6,133 nucleotides of DNA from Thermoplasmata archaeon (GTDB lineage: Archaea; Thermoplasmatota; Thermoplasmata; UBA10834): positions 1-6,133 of the forward strand of contig JALHSX010000255.1 of NCBI GenBank assembly GCA_022865445.1. The letters are read 5' to 3'. Below the pieces are notes generated by a model. The model saw only the letters and a program-made list of their open reading frames with translations, was not told the DNA's origin and searched no databases. A program made the translations under genes and the position numbers. Shown here one piece after another: positions 1-5,708 of this stretch (its first letter is position 1; each line of letters begins with the position of its first letter).

Positions 1-1
1 C

Positions 2-1912
2 ATCGACGGGAATCCGATCATGGACGCGGATGTCTCCATAAACGGCACATCCGCTTCGTACAATGGGGCTGTCGGGAGATACGAAGCGAATTTGGCGCTC
101 CCTGTTGACTGGGACGTCCCGATTCCATATTCGGCACTTGTGGATGGGATGCTGGTCAACGACACACTGAAGGTCTCGACGACTCCAATCCCAGACAAAA
201 GAGTGAGTCTTCCGCGCTGGTGGAACGGCTGGGACTGGGTCACGGTCCTAGGCAGAGACGATTCATCCACTCCCCTATCAGCTCCGCAGACTTACTCTGC
301 ATTTGACCATCCCAAAACATCCTACATCAACGCCGCTTTCGCCGGGAATTCGACGGAACTGCTACCGACCCAGTCCGAAATCGCGATTCACTATCCACAC
401 GACTATACGAATTGGGGCACAAAGTTTTGGTCCGAGGCAGTGACCAGCGCGAGCGTCGGCCACTCGGCATTCGAGAACGCCTATTGGTTCGCCAGCAGGT
501 GGGACGACCCGAGGTACGTCGGCAAAGGAGACTCATACATCTCCTTGGCCAATCCCGGCAACTCCGGTTCTTGGGAGCAGATGTTCGCGGAATATGCAAG
601 AGGCACCCGAGTGATGGGAATAAGCGCTCAGTACTGGCTCGCTGGCAACAGTTCGCTCATCGGAAGCTACTGGTTGTATGGACCTACTAGCTCGGAGCTC
701 CCCAGCTGGGGATCTTGGCATCCAAATTCGAAACTGGACATGATGGATATGTTCCGTGGTCTTAACACCGACAACAGTAATCCGAATGAATGGGGGACCG
801 CCTATTCGATTGCTCAAGCAGCGGGTGTCTTCAGGATATACAATCACGGTGCAGTCGCTGACCCCGTATTCCTGCGTTGGATATGCGACAACAAGACCAA
901 CATGTCTTTCGAGAACTGGAAGGCGACGGATGGAGATGTCGCTAGCTATGTCTACGGAAGCAGGAGCACGGGCGTCGTATACAACTCCAGTTCAACCCAG
1001 GATACTTGGATATATGATGTCTCGAGGCGCTCGCCATACGCGGCAGGCTACTGGAGCGTTCCGGTCACGGTCGCGCTCGACGTCTCCGATAAGAACGTCA
1101 GCGATATCGAGATTATCTCAGGTACTTGGAACCTCAAGATGAGCGACGGGTCCCTCAGAGACCTGAAGGGCAACCGTACCATGGATGTCGGGTTCGACAT
1201 CAGAGGCAACACGTTGTATGTGTCATACTTCTGGAACGCATCGTCGAGCTTGAGGGTGAGCATCCAGTCGCTCGCCAATCCTCGACCTATAAGTCTGCCC
1301 GAGACGAGCGCCCTGGCTTGGGACAACTACTCGTGCACGGTCCTGTCGACCCCGCCAGACAACGGGACCACCACCTGGACGCTGGCGGATGCACCTTCTT
1401 GGCTTTCGATCGAAACGTACAATGACACGACCTGTGTGCTCACGGGACTCCCGAAGGCAAAAGGGGCATACGAGGTCAGTCTGACCATCTCGGACCTTAA
1501 CTCCACGGAGTACCTCAACTGGACCATCACTGTTGTCCGGCTGAAGTTCGTCGACGGATATGTCAGAGACTCCGGAGCCAAACCCCTGCCGAATGTGACG
1601 GTCATGGTCGCGTTCAGAGACAGACTGGATAACATCCAATCGGTCAAATACGTGGACACCACAGCATCTGGCTACTACTCCGTCACGATCCTTGAGAGCG
1701 ATTGGAGCCCCGGCGACAAGATCGAAGTGTCCTCGTTCTATGACAACGCGACCGCATTCAATTCCACGACCGCTGGCGACTATCCATACCAGGAAGTCGA
1801 CCTCATGTTCGCAGCGGAGGTGCCCGAGTTCGGCACTGTTTTCGGAGCCGTCGGTGTGGCCGCATCTTTCGCGCTTATGGCCTGCTACATCATCAGACGC
1901 AGACGAAGGTAG
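2..1912 (+). CDS. Secreted, glycosylated, membrane-anchored surface protein with possible NodB-like core (5' partial)
   Basis: The frame is open to the left edge, so the ATG at 20 is probably internal; residues below count from it (630 aa). The first 55 residues look like the end of a beta-sandwich domain. Residues about 65-350 are rich in aromatics and contain LGRDD (D80, D81), IHYPHD (H124, H127) and IYNHG (H276). These recall the Asp/His-His metal site of NodB-type polysaccharide deacetylases, though HxxH replaces the usual HxxxH, so this is a hypothesis. Residues about 420-506 resemble a putative Ig domain (APSWLSI, LTGLP motifs) and 508-598 a carboxypeptidase-regulatory-like domain (VDGYVRDSGAKPLPNVTV). 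The tail has VPEFGT at 601-606, a hydrophobic stretch to about 625 and five arginines, like PEF-CTERM/archaeosortase-type or plain membrane anchors. I count 18 N-X-S/T sequons, fitting an extracellular glycoprotein. The stop is TAG. Surface location is well supported; the enzymatic role is uncertain. Confidence 0.85.
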   Translation: MDGNPIMDADVSINGTSASYNGAVGRYEANLALPVDWDVPIPYSALVDGMLVNDTLKVSTTPIPDKRVSLPRWWNGWDWVTVLGRDDSSTPLSAPQTYSAFDHPKTSYINAAFAGNSTELLPTQSEIAIHYPHDYTNWGTKFWSEAVTSASVGHSAFENAYWFASRWDDPRYVGKGDSYISLANPGNSGSWEQMFAEYARGTRVMGISAQYWLAGNSSLIGSYWLYGPTSSELPSWGSWHPNSKLDMMDMFRGLNTDNSNPNEWGTAYSIAQAAGVFRIYNHGAVADPVFLRWICDNKTNMSFENWKATDGDVASYVYGSRSTGVVYNSSSTQDTWIYDVSRRSPYAAGYWSVPVTVALDVSDKNVSDIEIISGTWNLKMSDGSLRDLKGNRTMDVGFDIRGNTLYVSYFWNASSSLRVSIQSLANPRPISLPETSALAWDNYSCTVLSTPPDNGTTTWTLADAPSWLSIETYNDTTCVLTGLPKAKGAYEVSLTISDLNSTEYLNWTITVVRLKFVDGYVRDSGAKPLPNVTVMVAFRDRLDNIQSVKYVDTTASGYYSVTILESDWSPGDKIEVSSFYDNATAFNSTTAGDYPYQEVDLMFAAEVPEFGTVFGAVGVAASFALMACYIIRRRRR

Positions 1913-1920
1913 TGGGCCTT

Positions 1921-3378
1921 TCAGCCTCTCCTCATCAGAGTCTTCTCCGCGTCCTTCACGACCTTCGAAAGCTCCTTCTCAACGTCCCTGTCGAGCGGCA
2001 TGGGCTGGTGCTCCTTCAAGATCTTCCAGACCACTTCCTTGGCAGCATCCTGGAGTGGCCTCACGCCTTCCTTCTTCGCCTTCTCGCTGGAGCGCGTGTC
2101 GTAGAGCGTCGAGTTCCTGATCTCTCCCTTCCTCAGGTACTTCATCGTGTGCGGCTGGGCCAGGAAATTGCCCATGTGGCCCACCTTGTCGACGAGGTCC
2201 ACGGCAAGCGTGTCGGCATCGACATCGAAGCCCCTGACCGCCCTGAACACGTCGGCGTAGATCTCGTTGTCGACCACCAGCATCTCGTAGCTGGCGGCGT
2301 TCTCCCATGCACCGCCGATGCCTGAGAGATTGTCAGCACCTGCGAGGGCGGGGATCATAGCCGCCTGCATCCGCTCGATGCCGCTCTGCATGTCGAACAT
2401 GTTGCCGTCCATCGTGACGCCGTAGACATCTGCGATCATCTTGTACTTGTGAGCGATTTGAACGGTCGCAGCGGATGCGAGCCCCAGTTCAGGCAGGCCC
2501 CAGATGTTCTTGCCCGTTCGCAGGTCCATCATGCTCAGTCTCCCCGAGTACTGGATCGGGACCTTGTCCGTCACGGTCTGCACGAGGGCAACTCCCGCAA
2601 GCAACTCTGCGTTCTGCTGGGCGAGCCCTCCAGCCAGAGTGATCGGGGCGGTCCCCCCGGATATCGGGCACGGGACGAGGTCCACTGGGACTCCATACTC
2701 CGCCCCTCTGACTATCACGTCGGCCGCGTGAGCGTCGTACGTGAGCGGGCTGCTGGGCGAACCGTAGACGTCGAGGAGCGGTCTTTTCCTCAGCTCCTCC
2801 AGACCACCGGTGACGCATGCCCACATCTTCGCGAGAATGTCGACCGAAGCGACGTTGAGCGCGTAGCCCGAGATGCACTTGCTCGAGTTCCTCATCATCG
2901 CTTCCTGGGTCTTGATCACGAGTAGCTCGGGAGGGACGTCGGTCGCCACGACAATGTTCGACACCGAGTGGCAGTATTCAAGCGCGTCCATGACCCTGGT
3001 TGCTCTTTCAACGTCCTTGAGCGTGGCCGCCCGGTGCTCCCCTGTCTCAAGGTCCATCATCATCGGGTTGCCGCCAAGGGCGTGAGCGTACATCGTCTCC
3101 CCGTCGAACTTCATGTTGTTCTTCGGATCTCGAGCGTAGTTCGTCCCGTAGGGCATTATGTGCTTGATCGTCTCCTTCATCAGGCTCCTTGGGAATGTGA
3201 TGACATCCTTCCTCGTCTTGTGCGCGACCGCACCTGCCTTGATGAGCCTTCTCCGTGCATCTGCGCTGTCGAATCTGACGCCGGTCTTCTCGAGCATTTT
3301 GAAGGACGCTTCCTCGATCGCGTCGACCTGGTCGTCCGTGAGCACTTTCAGCCTGAACCTAACCTTCTGGCCTTGCAT
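1921..3378 (-). CDS. MttB-superfamily (COG5598) corrinoid-dependent methyltransferase, non-pyrrolysine type
   Basis: This is a complete 485-aa protein, the usual family length. Family members transfer a methyl group from a quaternary or tertiary amine to the cobalt of a cognate corrinoid protein. Family-like segments are PISGGTAPITLAGG (239-251), DLRTG and GLPELGL (285-300), DVYGVTMDGNMFDMQSG (317-333), an SYEMLVVDNEI block (363-373) and HTMKYLRKGEI (410-420). The 317-333 segment aligns by eye with the pyrrolysine loop of true trimethylamine methyltransferases (G-Pyl-S/T-D-S-K...DAQAG). Here the Pyl position is about T322 and the frame has no internal TAG, so it is closer in type to glycine-betaine, carnitine or proline-betaine enzymes such as MtgB; the substrate cannot be read from sequence. 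The ATG at 3378 has GAGG at 3387-3390, 8 nt upstream. The stop is TGA. A flavodoxin gene lies 169 bp upstream on the same strand. No corrinoid protein or activating ATPase is present in the window. Confidence 0.93.
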   Translation of the reverse strand: MQGQKVRFRLKVLTDDQVDAIEEASFKMLEKTGVRFDSADARRRLIKAGAVAHKTRKDVITFPRSLMKETIKHIMPYGTNYARDPKNNMKFDGETMYAHALGGNPMMMDLETGEHRAATLKDVERATRVMDALEYCHSVSNIVVATDVPPELLVIKTQEAMMRNSSKCISGYALNVASVDILAKMWACVTGGLEELRKRPLLDVYGSPSSPLTYDAHAADVIVRGAEYGVPVDLVPCPISGGTAPITLAGGLAQQNAELLAGVALVQTVTDKVPIQYSGRLSMMDLRTGKNIWGLPELGLASAATVQIAHKYKMIADVYGVTMDGNMFDMQSGIERMQAAMIPALAGADNLSGIGGAWENAASYEMLVVDNEIYADVFRAVRGFDVDADTLAVDLVDKVGHMGNFLAQPHTMKYLRKGEIRNSTLYDTRSSEKAKKEGVRPLQDAAKEVVWKILKEHQPMPLDRDVEKELSKVVKDAEKTLMRRG

Positions 3379-3386
3379 CTTCTTCG

Positions 3387-3391
3387 CCTCT
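3387..3391 (-). promoter_or_regulatory. Ribosome binding site of the MttB-family gene
   Basis: The minus strand reads AGAGG here, followed by 8 nt (CGAAGAAG) and the ATG at 3378. The match to the archaeal Shine-Dalgarno consensus is modest, but it supports the chosen start, which also gives a family-typical N-terminus. Confidence 0.5.
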
Positions 3392-3393
3392 GT

Positions 3394-3420
3394 GGTCTCC
3401 AGAACAATGGCCTTGAGACC
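3394..3420 (-). repeat. Inverted repeat GGTCTC/GAGACC in the leader of the MttB-family gene
   Basis: GGTCTC at 3394-3399 is the exact reverse complement of GAGACC at 3415-3420, with 15 nt between. After one C/T mismatch (3400/3414) two more pairs form (3401/3413 and 3402/3412). It lies 16-42 nt upstream of the methyltransferase start, between the ribosome binding site and the weak TATA-like element, so it would be in the 5' leader or act as an operator. A 6-bp stem can arise by chance; the role is inference. Confidence 0.35.
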
Positions 3421-3448
3421 TTTGATTGAAATGCCCTATGGCACGCAC

Positions 3449-3457
3449 TTACAAATA
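3449..3457 (-). promoter_or_regulatory. Weak TATA-like element for the MttB-family gene
   Basis: The minus strand reads TATTTGTAA, the most AT-rich stretch of the 169-bp gap upstream of the methyltransferase. If it is a box A, transcription would start roughly 25 bp downstream, near 3427, giving a leader of about 50 nt. The match is poor, so co-transcription from the flavodoxin promoter is an equal possibility. The gap (3379-3547) holds no small ORF I would support. Confidence 0.25.
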
Positions 3458-3547
3458 CGTGTTGATGGCCCGCTTCGCTTGCCTGATCATGGAGGTTTTC
3501 TTGAACGCCGGGAAGGTTTGGAGGCAATCTTCTTGGCGATTCTCCTG

Positions 3548-4027
3548 TCAACTCTTGATTTTTGTCGCGAGGCTCGCAATCCTCTTTCCGAGATCCTTGC
3601 ATGATTCGATCTCCGTCTCGTTTGGAGCCTCCACCGCCGTTGCGCCATAGTGCTTGTCCTCGAATCTGCCCTGAACTATCATCCCGTGGATCAGCATGGA
3701 ATGGAGTATCGAAAGCAGGGCGGTCTCCGCGCCGCAGGCGGTGCCCCCCGAACTCGTGAAAGCTCCGCCCGCTTTGCCCTTCAGCTTTCCGTGGATCTTG
3801 AAGGATTTGTCGATAAACTCCTTCAGTTTGCCCGACATATCACCGTAGTATGTTGGAGTCCCGATGATAATCCCATCCGCGCTCAGAAGGTCTTCCATAG
3901 ATGCTTTGTCAACGTTCTTGAGAACGACCTTGACGCCGGGGACTTGTTTCGCACCCTCGGCAACTGCCATCGCCATCTTCTCGGTGTTTCCGGTCCTAGA
4001 GTCATAGACCACAATTACCTGTGTCAT
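3548..4027 (-). CDS. Flavodoxin / WrbA-like FMN-binding protein
   Basis: This is a 159-aa soluble single-domain flavodoxin-fold protein. It opens with a beta strand and an FMN phosphate loop, MTQVIVVYDSRTGNTEKMA (S10-R-T-G-N-T15). It then has the flavin-contacting loop GTPTYYGDMSGKLKEFID (56-73) and a WrbA-like segment FTSSGGTACGAE (90-101). WrbA-type NAD(P)H:quinone oxidoreductases are about 190-200 aa, so this is a shorter relative; it could be an electron carrier or a small flavin reductase. I use the ATG at 4027, not the in-frame ATG at 4090: AGGTGG lies 5 nt upstream, the family-typical first strand starts there, and the TATA box at 4078-4084 falls inside the longer version. The stop is TGA. 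It is upstream of and co-oriented with the MttB-family gene, so it might supply electrons for corrinoid reactivation (inference). It is divergent from the transporter. Confidence 0.92.
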   Translation of the reverse strand: MTQVIVVYDSRTGNTEKMAMAVAEGAKQVPGVKVVLKNVDKASMEDLLSADGIIIGTPTYYGDMSGKLKEFIDKSFKIHGKLKGKAGGAFTSSGGTACGAETALLSILHSMLIHGMIVQGRFEDKHYGATAVEAPNETEIESCKDLGKRIASLATKIKS

Positions 4028-4032
4028 CCGTA

Positions 4033-4038
4033 CCACCT
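4033..4038 (-). promoter_or_regulatory. Ribosome binding site deciding the flavodoxin start
   Basis: The minus strand reads AGGTGG, 5 nt before the ATG at 4027. AGGTG is part of the archaeal Shine-Dalgarno consensus. This favours 4027 over the in-frame ATG at 4090. Confidence 0.65.
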
Positions 4039-4077
4039 GTTCCAACCGAGTCTTGGATGCACATTCTCGTATTTGGG

Positions 4078-4084
4078 TTTTATA
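4078..4084 (-). promoter_or_regulatory. TATA box of the flavodoxin gene
   Basis: The minus strand reads TATAAAA (GTATAAAACCC in context), the best box A match in the window. A start about 25 bp downstream would fall near 4056, giving a leader of about 29 nt that contains the ribosome binding site. On the plus strand the same bases read TTTTATAC, so the element could also serve the divergent transporter; in that case its leader would be about 70 nt. Confidence 0.6.
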
Positions 4085-4091
4085 CGTCAAG

Positions 4092-4107
4092 GGCGTCCAG
4101 AAACGCC
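4092..4107. repeat. Inverted repeat between divergent genes, candidate operator
   Basis: GGCGT (4092-4096) and ACGCC (4103-4107) are perfect reverse complements separated by 6 nt. The 16-bp element lies 7 bp upstream of the flavodoxin TATA box and before the transporter start, where a dimeric regulator could act on both genes. No regulator gene is in the window, and the arms are short, so the role is inference. Confidence 0.35.
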
Positions 4108-4141
4108 AGAAGATTCATATCCATCCATTTGTTGACCTCGC

Positions 4142-4153
4142 GTGCAATCGCAC
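4142..4153. repeat. Short palindrome GTGC-AATC-GCAC upstream of the transporter
   Basis: Two perfect 4-bp arms (4142-4145 and 4150-4153) flank AATC. It lies 25-36 nt before the preferred transporter start, near where transcription would start if an AT-rich ATTCATAT at 4113-4120 acted as box A. It is a weak operator candidate and may be chance. Confidence 0.2.
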
Positions 4154-4168
4154 TGTTTTAGTCTGTCT

Positions 4169-4173
4169 GGTGA
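4169..4173 (+). promoter_or_regulatory. Ribosome binding site deciding the transporter start
   Basis: GGTGA ends 4 nt before the TTG at 4178 (GGTGATATCTTG), a typical archaeal arrangement. The alternative GTG at 4142 has no Shine-Dalgarno match upstream. Confidence 0.6.
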
Positions 4174-4177
4174 TATC

Positions 4178-5692
4178 TTGAACAGCAACAACGGGAACGG
4201 GAAGAGCAAGCATTACTCTACATTCGTGCTGCTGTTGCTCGCCTCGATTGCGATCATGGCTATGTATGTCGAGGCGATGGCATTCCCGTCGCTCCCGACC
4301 GTGATGCGAACCTATGGGCTCGGCCCGGAGGACTACAGCCTCGCGTCGTGGGTCGTCACCATCTATCTCGTTGTGGGCGCGGTCTCCATTTCAGTCTTCG
4401 GCAAGCTGGGGGACATCTACGGCAAGAAGAGGATGCTCATCATAGCGATGATGATCTACACCGTCATGGTGAGCTTGACCGGCTTCGCGAGCGACCTCTC
4501 CAGTTCGATATATCTGCTGATCGTGTTCCGCGCTTTGCAGGGCATCGCGATGGCCATGTTCCCTCTGGCTTTCGGCCTCATCAGGGACGAGTTCCCTCCA
4601 GACAGGATACCGATCGCTCAAGGCGTGATATCCGCCATGTTCGGCGTCGGAACAGCGGTGGGATTCGTGATCGGAGGGTTCGTCACGGAAACGCTCGGCT
4701 GGCAATGGACGTACCACACAGTCGCGCCCTTCGCACTCATCACGACCGTCGTAGCATACTTCAAGATCCGGGAGTCCCCAGTGCGCCTGAACGCCAAGGT
4801 CGACTATGTCGGCGCCGCCCTGCTCGGGGCGACATTGGTCACATTCTTGGTCGGCGTCACGGAGACGAGCAGCCGTGTCAACGGCGTCCCTCGTGGCTGG
4901 TCCGATCCAATGGTCGTAGCGCTCCTGATCGCTTCGGCAGTCTTCGTCACGCTCTTTGTGCTTTGGCTTCCAAAGGCGAAGGACCCGCTGGTGCGGCCGT
5001 CCCTCATGAAGGTCAAGAACCTGGCCTTGATGAACATCACCGCTTTCATCATCGGCTTCGCGCTGTTCACGACCATCCAGACTATCGCGGGCCTCGCGGC
5101 GTTCAACTTCCAGCTGGATACTATTCAGATAGGTCTTCTTCTGCTGCCGACATCTGCTGTGACGCTCGTGCTTGGCCCGACTGTCGGGTTCTTGGTGCGG
5201 AGGATAGGGCCCAAGTGGCCGCTGACATTCGGGATGACAATCGCTATCGTTGGCTTCATGATGCTCTATTTCAACCACTCAACGAAGCTGGACGTCATGT
5301 TGGGCGCGACTATTTTGGGCGCTGGCCAGGCGTTCGCCATGGTATCGAGCATCAACATCGTGATCGTGTCGACGCCCATGCTTGAGACGGGCATATCGAC
5401 TGCAGTGAACATGATAATCAGGACGGCTGGGTCAGTTGTGGGACCGGCAATAGCTGCCGTGATAATCTCTCAGAACTCGCACTTCGATCCGGTTGTTGGT
5501 CAGGCGGTCCCCGGCGACATCGCGTACCAGACGATCTTCCTCATGGCCTCGATTGTGATGGCCTTGGGCGTGTTCCTTTCCCTGTTCATTCTGAACCAGA
5601 AGTCAGCATCTCAGGCATATGGGGAACGTGGAGCCCCTGGGTCGAAAGCGCCTGTTGTGGCGAAGCCAGCGGAAGCCGATCTTAGGCACTAG
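4178..5692 (+). CDS. MFS transporter, DHA2 (EmrB/QacA-like) type, 14 predicted TM segments
   Basis: This is a 504-aa integral membrane protein, probably a proton-coupled exporter of drugs or small metabolites. By eye there are 14 hydrophobic segments at about residues 16-39, 54-74, 86-104, 111-135, 148-170, 178-197, 209-228, 244-264, 282-306, 317-341, 347-365, 371-398, 405-430 and 449-472. Motif A is GKLGDIYGKKRM (75-86) in the TM2-TM3 loop and motif B is FRALQG (117-122) in TM4. The motif C region is GVGTAVGFVIGG (156-167), followed by GWQWTY where the family has GWRWxF. The usual motif C proline after glycine is replaced by F163. The C-terminus (about 473-504) is a hydrophilic tail rich in Ala and Pro. 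The TTG start is preferred because of GGTGA 4 nt upstream; a GTG at 4142 would add 12 residues. The stop is TAG. It is divergent from the flavodoxin and convergent with the epimerase; the substrate is unknown. Confidence 0.93.
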   Translation: MNSNNGNGKSKHYSTFVLLLLASIAIMAMYVEAMAFPSLPTVMRTYGLGPEDYSLASWVVTIYLVVGAVSISVFGKLGDIYGKKRMLIIAMMIYTVMVSLTGFASDLSSSIYLLIVFRALQGIAMAMFPLAFGLIRDEFPPDRIPIAQGVISAMFGVGTAVGFVIGGFVTETLGWQWTYHTVAPFALITTVVAYFKIRESPVRLNAKVDYVGAALLGATLVTFLVGVTETSSRVNGVPRGWSDPMVVALLIASAVFVTLFVLWLPKAKDPLVRPSLMKVKNLALMNITAFIIGFALFTTIQTIAGLAAFNFQLDTIQIGLLLLPTSAVTLVLGPTVGFLVRRIGPKWPLTFGMTIAIVGFMMLYFNHSTKLDVMLGATILGAGQAFAMVSSINIVIVSTPMLETGISTAVNMIIRTAGSVVGPAIAAVIISQNSHFDPVVGQAVPGDIAYQTIFLMASIVMALGVFLSLFILNQKSASQAYGERGAPGSKAPVVAKPAEADLRH

Positions 5693-5708
5693 CTGTTGCG
5701 CGCTACTG
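5687..5708. repeat. Imperfect inverted repeat spanning two facing TAG stops
   Basis: TAGC (5690-5693) pairs with GCTA (5702-5705) across 8 nt. After a C/C mismatch, two outer pairs form (5687/5708 and 5688/5707). The symmetry partly reflects the stop codons of the convergent transporter and epimerase genes facing each other. It could be a weak bidirectional terminator, but the stem is short and there is only a TGTTTCT run on one side. Confidence 0.2.

Noticed and set aside
1912..2325. Plus-strand frame following the surface-protein stop
   Set aside because: It is antisense to the C-terminal part of the methyltransferase. The surface protein already ends in a complete TM-plus-arginine tail, so neither readthrough nor a separate gene is supported.
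3449..3490. Tiny 13-codon minus-strand ORF (MIRQAKRAINTYL) upstream of the methyltransferase
   Set aside because: No Shine-Dalgarno site precedes it and nothing supports translation; considered as a leader peptide but unsupported.
3426..3650. 74-codon plus-strand frame starting in the 3379-3547 gap
   Set aside because: Most of it is antisense to the flavodoxin gene, it has no clear ribosome binding site, and the translation resembles no family.
4028..4090. 21-residue N-terminal extension of the flavodoxin from the ATG at 4090
   Set aside because: It would include the TATA box, and the internal ATG at 4027 has a Shine-Dalgarno site and the family-typical N-terminus.
4391..5278. Long 295-codon minus-strand frame opposite the transporter
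   Set aside because: It is rich in charged residues, His and Gln with no domain character, and lies entirely inside a clearly recognised MFS gene; a GC-rich shadow frame.
4348..5385. 345-codon plus-strand frame inside the transporter
   Set aside because: Arg/His-rich shadow in another frame of the MFS gene, with no independent motif.
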